Origin: Aspidiotus rigidus
Lineage: Eukaryota; Arthropoda; Insecta; Hemiptera; Diaspididae
Direction: 5' to 3'
DNA length: 64,000 bases
Assembly: GCA_035079385.1 (NCBI GenBank)
Contig: JAVHKY010000003.1
Coordinates: 9,341,501 to 9,405,500, forward strand
A model generated the notes under the pieces. The model saw only the letters and a list, made by a program, of their open reading frames with translations. It was not told the origin of the DNA and searched no databases. Numbering within the stretch: position 1 is the stretch's first letter; every line of letters starts with the position of its first letter. The position numbers and the translations under genes were made by a program. This document shows, one piece after another, positions 56,470 through 64,000 of this stretch.

Positions 56470-56516
56470 TCAGCTTTGATGATGGTTACTCACGAACCGG
56501 AAACGTTCGCTCGTTT
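56470..56516 (+). ncRNA. Hammerhead-like motif of the older PLE
   Basis: On the plus strand: TTTGATGA, an extra T, helix II GGTT and AACC arms around a 7-nt loop, GGAA, the palindrome ACGT, T, then CGCTCG. It lies about 40 nt after the PLE stop, the same place as the 52.5-kb motif relative to its gene. C3 is T and an extra G precedes GAAA, so activity is doubtful. Confidence 0.45.
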
Positions 56517-56529
56517 CCTGAAGATCTCT

Positions 56530-59500
56530 ACAATTTTGACATTTTTTTCTTTTTCTACGCGTGGGAGTATCCCTTATCTCATTTTGTTGAAATTGAAAAA
56601 AATTCATTGAAAATCGCCTGAAGGAGGAATTTTTGACGTCGGCTTTACCCGATCTATATCTCTCATACTCCCCGATTGACTCGGTAATGAATTTTATTTC
56701 GGGACTTACAAGCTTACCGTAGGTACTTCGATGTTGTTTTAAAGTAAAGACTATTCTCATCCAATCCTTCATTACAGTCTAAGTTTCTGAATTTATGCTT
56801 CTATTGAATTTAAAAATGTTTCTATTCTCCAACCAAGCGGAAGAACTAAAAAAGATTTGAATAAATAATACTCAATTTTTGTAATTATATGGAAATAGTG
56901 ATAATAAAAATCACCAACATTTTCAAAACATTTTTCGATTTTCACTGCGGCATTGATTTCAACCTCTCCAAGTTTTTCCCAAGCTATACGTCCTCCTTGT
57001 GTTTATCTGTCATATTATTTGAACAAGCGTTTTGTGGTTCTTTCTGGTTCAATTCACCCTTAAGACTTATCACTGGTCCATCGACATCATTATTAATGTC
57101 TTTTTACGATCCGTTCAAAAAAGTTTTCAAATGAAGTTTCACCTTTGATACAAGTTTTTCAAGAAAATACTGTCAAAAATTGTATGTACTAAGTAAAGGT
57201 TGTATGAATGGAAAAAATTTTGTTATGTACAAATAATACTCGTAAGTGGGTGCGTACACATACCCTACTGAGAAGCTTAGTTCAAAATACTGTAGCCGAA
57301 AATCAGACGTACGTGAAATAGAAAAAAATGCAGAATATCCATGTATAGACCGACCTTTGTTTTTGGGCGTTCAAAGTGGATTTTCATTTTGAAAAATTTT
57401 CTAATATCAGTTTGATTGTAAAACCTTTATGAAAACGATAATTTTTTACATTGTTTTTGTAGGTATAATATATAATGTATTTTTTTTTTTTTGTTATTGT
57501 TCCTCCGTTAGGACCTAAAAGTATAATTCGAGTACAAAAATAACGGAAAATTGCAGGTATTCTATTGTAGAACTAGTAGATATACGTTTCCCACCGAGTT
57601 GATGTCGCAACGAATGTAATTTTAAAGAGATATCACTCATAGAGCTACAGTATGATTGTAATCTGATATTGTACATGGAGGATTATTGAAATTACTGTCG
57701 CTATATTTTGATAACGGATATTATGAACGTTCTGTATCAATATTTAAATCGGCTTATCGATAGAGTTGATTGGTATAGAAATACCAATCAACGCTAAATT
57801 AAAGAGAGAACGAGTCGCATCGTGTCGCCGTATACCCATGATGAGACCGGAAAATAAAAATCGTTGTACTATAATTTAATCGACTTCAGCAGAATTGGTG
57901 GAACTATGCGCGGTTCGAGGTTACGTTCAAAAATGATCGAACTAATCGAGGATATTTTTCAGCCTACGTAGCGCAAAAAGCGAAAAGGTAACATTTTATT
58001 TCTTTTTTAGCTTTTTACTTCTGTCTACTCGTTATAAAGGTTCGTAAATGAAAGGTAGCTAATTTACGTTATTATCCTTGCCCACAAATTTAAATAACTC
58101 CCATTTATATTTAATGAATAGAAATTATTCTCGCTTGAATAATTGCTCCTACGTATCCCAAGACACGCAGAATTATAGATGGAGGCGTATCGAGTTCTGG
58201 ACAAGGTTATCCCACTCGGAGCGCGTGAAAAAAGTTCACAATCAATTGCTTATTCAGCTTGTGCTTGACAATTTTTCAAACTAATGTTTCCAAAGAATGG
58301 TATTTTGTTGAAAGAACCTGGCGAACCTAGTTTCTATTACAATTACCGCATTTACGAGCCTAATTTTCAAACTTCCTCTAAATAATATGGATAGGAAATA
58401 GTTGTTTCAAATATTTTGAAGGCGAATATATTTCGACCCACCGAGGGAAGTCGCGGTGGGCAAAACCGACAGAACAGTAAAAAAGAGAAAAAAACTTCAA
58501 TTTTTATCATCAATAATGAAAACATATGCTAAGCTATTTTGAATACATAAACGGCTAAAAAAAGTCCACTTGCTTGAGTGTGAGCAATTTATTTGGATAT
58601 ATTACCTATTCCCGCATGGTGATAACTCTTGTCGTTTGATGCGAAGGTTTGGTTATTCCTCTTCCTTTGCTGTAACAAGTCAAAATTTTCTCTCGGCGTT
58701 GTTCTATTTTTAATCAATGACAAATGTATGTACCGGAGTTGTACGCGGATTCAAATAATGATGACGAACATGTAGAAGTATGTGAGCCATCGTTGAATAA
58801 AAGAAGAGAACCTGATCGGATATATTCAACACTGAAGGAGCGTAGGCAGAGAAAAGTATCAACCGTATGCTGTGGAAAAAGTTTAGCAGTAAAACTTGCT
58901 GGTGTTTTGAGCAGAGCTGGGAGAGTCGAAAAAAATTTCCCTTCCGATCGAACTTCCAAAAAAAAAAAAGAATTCTTGACTTCCACTTTCAACGTCCCAC
59001 CTTTCAATTACTAACTTAATTTGCAAAGCAGGATTAGCAGACAGAAATCGGAGAGAAAGGGTTCATTAGGCCTTCAACTAAGCATAAGCTGAAACTATTT
59101 GGTAATTAAATATTGATAGTTTACTCTGTATTTTAACTTTTGTATCCAATATAAAATTGTATTACTCACTATCTGTCAAAGATTTGAATCTAAACCAAGA
59201 CCAAAAACCAGAACCATAAAACTATTTCGCAAAGTGCAATACTTGGCACCAAAAACTGTCACGACAGAATATTTTTGTCGATATATTTTGCTGATATAGA
59301 ACGTGAGGCACTATTGAAAACACCAAGGAAGGGGGTTTGGCTACACCCGAGAGTACCACCAACCACCACCTTTCTCCTCCTTATTTACTGATTCCCTTCA
59401 ACAAACGTTATACAGAAAAAGCAACCTATACTACTGCACGCCTATTCTGACAAGAGCGTCGGCAAATCCAAACATTCGCGACATAAACACAAGAGTGTTG

Positions 59501-59980
59501 ACAAATCTGAACACACGTACTTAGTTGGCGCGTGAGAAACCAAGACGACCGCGACCGCCGCAAGAAATTACAATGCGTAAAACAATGATGAATAGCTCAA
59601 GTCGCTAGTCGGTATCTGGCGTGCAGACTGCGGGCAACAATACGCGCAATTCGTTTTACCACACGAGGTAATGCCGTAGCGTGCACATCCCCCGTACTGT
59701 CGCATCAGTGACGTCACGCTCCATAGACAGTTTGTTCACACTGCGCGTATAGAGAAAACGACCTTTTTCAACTTTATTTGAATATAACTTGTTTAAATAC
59801 TCATTTTGAGAAAAAAATTCAAGTTACAAAATTTTCCCCTCTTTGTATTTCCTTTTCATCGATCATAATTTTATAGCCATAAATATAGTCGGTTGGGTGT
59901 TATTAATGATTGAATGTATATAGCCACATATCTGTACGCATTTGTGAAGAGAAATCCGTGAAGAGAAATCCGTTTGTGAC
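56530..59980. other. Unassigned sequence
   Basis: Mostly AT-rich DNA. Overlapping frames at 58714-59014 on both strands (96-97 codons) have no recognised domain; the plus one is rich in charged residues (SLNKRREPDRIY, SKKKKEF). Without splice or homology evidence I do not call a gene. Nothing else stands out. Confidence 0.35.
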
Positions 59981-60170
59981 TGAATGGCGTATTTACGTGA
60001 TCTGCCACCCTGGGCTATCGGTTTTTGCCACCCTAAATGGTCTAATTTTTTCCTCAATCTTTTTTCTTCTATATTTTTCTATTTAATTTTCAATTTTTTA
60101 TTTGTTGTCCTAAAAATTTGCCGCCCTGGGCAAGGGCCCAGGATTGCCCAATGGTAAATACGCCATTGGT
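59981..60170. mobile_element. Small MITE-like element
   Basis: The left end AATGGCGTATTTACG (about 59983) and the right end (reverse complement AATGGCGTATTTACC, ending near 60169) are inverted repeats. GCCACCCTGGGC near the left is matched by GCCGCCCTGGGC on the right. About 190 bp, no coding. Target-site duplication unclear. Confidence 0.6.
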
Positions 60171-60171
60171 G

Positions 60172-61760
60172 GCTGATCATCTTATTGTAGAAACAATTAT
60201 TTACCGCGCAATCTTCAAATGAATGGGAAACGACACATTTTTATTTTACCGACTTTTTACTTGTAAAAAGTGAGGTATTACACCCGACGCAAAGTATTCA
60301 GGGGGAGGGGGCAATAAACTTTCTCGACGTTTTGGAGGTCCTAGATCACTTCTACCCTAATAAGAAAATTTCAGGTTTCCTTATAATTATATATATAAGA
60401 TTTTTTTTGTCCACGCAACTCCTCAAAAACTACTGGTTGGATTCTCATGAAATTTGGCCAAGTTGTAGTGGATTATCTGAAGTTGGGAATGTGAATTTTT
60501 TTCTTAGATTTCTCGAGTAGTTGAGTAACTCTCAATTTTCCTCGAATTCTTAGTGTTGTTTCTCAAAAAATATCAATCTTATTATCTTCATATCACTACA
60601 TTACGTCATAGTGTATTCAATCTTATTGCTCTGTAATTTTTGTATCGGTTGGACTAGTGGTTCTTGAGTAAATCTCAAAATATAAGTGGTCCACGTATAG
60701 AGCCGTAAGAGCTAAGTCTCGCTTATTCAATTTATTTGAGTTCGTTTGCCACGTGATTAAAGCATCATACACCTATTGGCTGCAAAAACTTCTCATTACC
60801 AGTCATATATGATTGAAAAAATTCGACGTTTATTGGATACGTTAATCAAACGTTGCACGTAAGCGATGGATTGAATATTGGCCGTGTATTTTATAATTAC
60901 TGCGTTATGCAGGTATACATATCATTTTTTTTTTTTTTTTTTCTTCTACATTATCGCAATAGGCTCGTAACCTGAACACTGGGGAGTAATGTTGAAATTC
61001 AGGTAAAGACAAAGTGGAAGTTTCATTGCCCATTTCAATTTTCCTCATCTATGTTTTGATTTTTGTCATTATCGACTTTATAATATCTTACTGTACCTAT
61101 TTTTGGAAATGGACAGTCAAGTTAATACTTTAAGATTCTTCTAAATCACCTAAGTTTTATATTTTTATTTTAATAGAACCCATTAAAAAAATTAGAAATG
61201 AATTGAACAATAGAAGAGAAAGTGGAATACCTTAAATCATTATTATCACAATCAGCTTATAACTGAGAAACAATGAAGTTTAGGTATGGGGAGCATGTGT
61301 AAATGATTTTATAGCAAATTATTGAAAAGTCGGTGATGCTTACGCTACTGCGTGAGCTTTTTTTCTATTGGAAGTACCTGGCATTTTTATTATTTGAAAA
61401 TCGAATCATTAAAATGATGCAAGGGACCACGTTCATAGCGTCATACTTTAGTACACTCATCAGAAAAGTAATTTAATAGAGAAGAAATTTAATATAACAA
61501 CATTTTTTCATTTGAACGAGTATTTTTATCGAGTTAGGTCAAATAAAGTGTATATGTTGCAGTTTCTTAAGGAAAGTACTGTGATTAATCATTATTTCAA
61601 AATCAATGCAACTTACACTTATCAGAAAAGAAATTTTAGGGAAAATAAATCTAGTATTTTTTTTTTTTTTCCTCTGTAAAAACAGTTACCCACTTATTAA
61701 GTTATCTTTAAATGAAGTGAAGAAAGCTTGTTTTCTCCTTCTACCCTTCTGACTACATTT
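60172..61760. other. Unassigned sequence
   Basis: AT-rich with T runs at about 60927-60942 and 61658-61670. CCGACTTTTTACTTGTAAAAAG at 60250 contains a short palindrome. No gene or named repeat is supported. Confidence 0.4.
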
Positions 61761-61763
61761 ATA

Positions 61764-62350
61764 CAAGGGTCACCTCAAAAGTAAGTTTCCCTATCCATCC
61801 TAGAAAACAACAAAAGAGACGACGGGAAAATCTGAAAAAATTAGGGCATTAATTTCGTCAGATTTTGGTTACACTGTAAAAATTTCATGGCGATCGGATC
61901 ACACTGACGCGAGTAACAGTTGAACAAAAAATGAAGTTGCCATTGCGCGTGTACTGCAGAGTTGAATTTGTTTGCTGATTCAATTTTTCCGCTCTGTTTA
62001 TGCAATGGCAATCCATTTTACATGTGACTGTCACTCTCGTCAGTGTAATCCAATTCCACAAAATTTTTACAGTGTTACTAAAATCTCAAAAATTTAATGC
62101 CCCAATTTTTTCAGATTTTTTTCTGTTTTTTACCGAACGAACTGAACGAACTTTAACTTTGCAGTACATACGTAATGGCAACTCCATTTTTCGTTCAACA
62201 ATTACTCGCGTCAGTGTAATCCGATCGCCATAAAATTTTTACAGTGTTACCAAAATCTCAAAAAATTAAAGTCCTAAATTTTCCAGATTTTTTTGTCGAC
62301 TCTTTTGTTGTTTTCTAGGATAGGGAAACTTACTTTTGAGACGACCCTCG
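61764..62350. mobile_element. mariner-type MITE with TA target duplication
   Basis: The left end CAAGGGTCACCTCAAAAGTA and the right end (inverted, CGAGGGTCGTCTCAAAAGTA) are flanked by TA on both sides (61762-61763 and 62351-62352). The terminal sequence and TA duplication fit Tc1/mariner. The arms extend about 200 bp and a third, diverged copy of the arm sequence (CAGTGTAATCCAATTCC, then ACAGTGTTACTAAAATCTC) lies in the middle at about 62040-62115. There is no transposase. Confidence 0.75.
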
Positions 62351-62352
62351 TA

Positions 62353-62755
62353 ATATGGACAGGCAGCACTCTGTAAAACCAGTGTCAAGTTTTTGTCCGT
62401 TAGATGAAGGAGCTGAGGTAGGCTACTTTGACTACATAGTAGTTGCAGTTCAGAATGCTTGATAACCGACGGGAGGCAAACGTCATTTGATAGCATTGAA
62501 AGTTGCGGCCAAAGAGTATGTCTAATTGCTTAAACATAGTTCCTTCATGTCATGCCGTTTTTTGACAACGCGCTGCTAGTCCATAATATTATGTATAGTC
62601 AAATATTATATACCCTTGTATGGGGACTGATTACGGCGCGTGATGCCATCGTTGTTTTTGCGTTCAGTCCACACTACCTACCTGAATAGAGATCATCTTT
62701 GTCGTAATAGGACTATAACCAAAATTAACAAAAGTTATTGAGAAAAAAAAAACAT
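62353..62755. other. Unassigned sequence
   Basis: A short minus-strand frame (62266-62496) overlaps the mariner-type element and is probably not coding. Nothing else is recognised. Confidence 0.4.
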
Positions 62756-62756
62756 A

Positions 62757-62984
62757 AGAAACAGTTACTCTGAGAGAAGAGAATAGTCTTGGTGCAGACT
62801 AGAAAAAAGTGTTAGATTAAGACAAGTCACCTATTTTTATTCACCATAACTATATTTTACAGTTAAAACAACTGGAAAAACAGATCAAATTGACAAAAAA
62901 AAGGTGACTGTCTTAAGTCAAGACTTTTTTTCTAGTCACCAAGACTATTCTCTTTCTTCTCTCAGTGAAGAAGAAAACTGTTTC
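62757..62984. mobile_element. Small foldback/MITE-like element
   Basis: The left arm, 62759-62831 (AAACAGTTACTCTGAGAGAA to AAGTCACC), and the right arm, 62902-62983, are imperfect inverted repeats of about 75 bp around a 70-bp AT-rich loop. The arms share AGAGAATAGTCTTGG. No coding capacity. Confidence 0.65.
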
Positions 62985-62989
62985 AGGAA

Positions 62990-64000
62990 AGTAAAACATC
63001 GAAACTGAAATTTGTCTCTTTTCCAAAAAATTTATACTTAGTTTGAGAACCCTCATGAATATAGAAACCAAAAAAAAAATTGGTGCTACCAATAACTATA
63101 TCCTTTGAAAAAATTTGGGTCGTCACAAAAACCGAAAAACCCGTTTTTCTTTTTTGTCAATAACACCTCACAGCAATTTGGATCTTAACGCAAAGGAGGC
63201 GCTCTCTAAATTTACTGTAACGGAAAACTGTTGGAGCTTGTTTAAGGAGGCAGTTTTATACAACTCACTCCAATAACCTGGAAATAGACTTATCTAAAAT
63301 AAAATTGAAAGAGCTACAATTTTTGTTCTTTTCATTTTTTGCAAAAAATAATTATTTCGAATGGTATAATCAATTTTATTAACATTGCGCCTTATGGCCA
63401 ATCAAAATTATCCCCCTGCTCTACACCGACGACAGCGACACTCTCGCCGGTTAAAATGCTGATTGTAAATGTAACTAAGTAAGTAATTACAAAAAGGAAG
63501 GCATCGGGATTATCCTACTATGTTTACACTTAGACAGCTGACTTCACACTTTCTCACTCATTCTCATTTCTAAAAAAGAAGTTGATAAAAAAGTTTATTC
63601 AACTTCCAACTTCCGTTTGAGCCTTAATTTTGAGTTGATTACAGATGTTCAGGTGGAAGGTTTTGTGTATGATTGAATATCCTGCGCTACCTTTTATCTA
63701 TTGTATTACGCGAACAGTTCAAATGTTTCCATATTCCGGTCCTTCAATCACGACACACGTCCAAGGAGAGGACTATTGGTGGACTTGAAGAATTTTATTT
63801 GTGAGAAATTCCACGAAAGAATAACGAAACCCAATCAAATTCTCGCAATAATGAGAAAGAAGCAGATGATGAAACAAAAAAAAAAAAGATCAAAATCAAC
63901 TACCTACCCGAAAACAGTGTGGTACGTTTTAATTTTATAACGGTGTCTGTACGTGTACAGTTCCGATGAATTTGGTGCTTCAATAGTATCTGCGCATAAG
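62990..64000. other. Unassigned sequence to window end
   Basis: A plus-strand frame of 79 codons at 63701-63940 is lysine-rich toward its end (KKQMMKQKKKRSK) and has no recognised domain. No RNA gene or repeat is seen. Confidence 0.35.

Noticed and set aside
58714..59014. Paired 96-97-codon frames as a small gene
   Set aside because: No family match and the start and stop contexts are not informative; left as unassigned.

Overview
This window looks like repeat-rich, AT-rich nuclear DNA from an arthropod, most likely an insect. The clues are a block of TTAGG/TTTAGG telomere-type repeats, R1-clade and Jockey-type LINEs, Penelope-like elements (PLEs) carrying GIY-YIG endonucleases, a hAT transposon and many inverted-repeat (MITE-like) elements. 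I see no confident host gene. Nearly every coding signal is a transposable-element protein, mostly broken, and most other open frames are short and lack recognisable domains. The species cannot be fixed from the sequence.

Layout. 0-5 kb: unassigned DNA, a hammerhead-like motif (about 0.9 kb), a 0.5-kb inverted-repeat element (1.6-2.1 kb) and a decayed relative of a 45-bp repeat (2.6-3.0 kb). 5.2-6.5 kb: first copy of a TTAA-flanked foldback element built from the 45-bp repeat. 6.7-9.8 kb: inverted arms enclosing a broken PLE on the minus strand. 11.2-16.2 kb: a 0.4-kb direct repeat pair and a LINE fragment. 17.4-19.3 kb: tandem modules, then about 0.9 kb of interstitial telomere-like repeats. 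19.6-20.6 and 28.9-29.2 kb: two decayed copies of another PLE. 23.9-27.8 kb: hairpins, a tRNA-derived SINE head, a MITE and a pair of 0.39-kb inverted arms. 32.1-33.7 kb: second foldback element. 33.9-36.6 kb: minus-strand LINE with reverse transcriptase and RNase H. 37.5-43.1 kb: a Jockey-like LINE with an R1-clade LINE nested in its 3' UTR; both have exact target-site duplications. 46-50 kb: satellite modules and a third foldback element. 52.1-56.5 kb: a PLE cluster (tandem, head-to-head, and split by a hAT transposon). 60-63 kb: three MITE-like elements.

The most interesting thread is a set of six hammerhead-ribozyme-like motifs, five on the minus strand and one on the plus strand. Three lie next to, or a few hundred bases from, PLE coding remnants and three stand alone. 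In the four clearest the stretch that would form helix III is a 4-6 nt palindrome of differing sequence (AACGTT, AGATCT, ACGT, ACGT), which fits the dimer-forming minimal type I hammerheads described for Penelope-like elements. The PLE cluster at 52-56 kb also shows an unusual history: head-to-head copies meeting at a palindromic seam, loss of the ribozyme from one copy, and a hAT insertion joined to PLE sequence through a 15-bp palindrome, so that PLE and transposase share one open frame.
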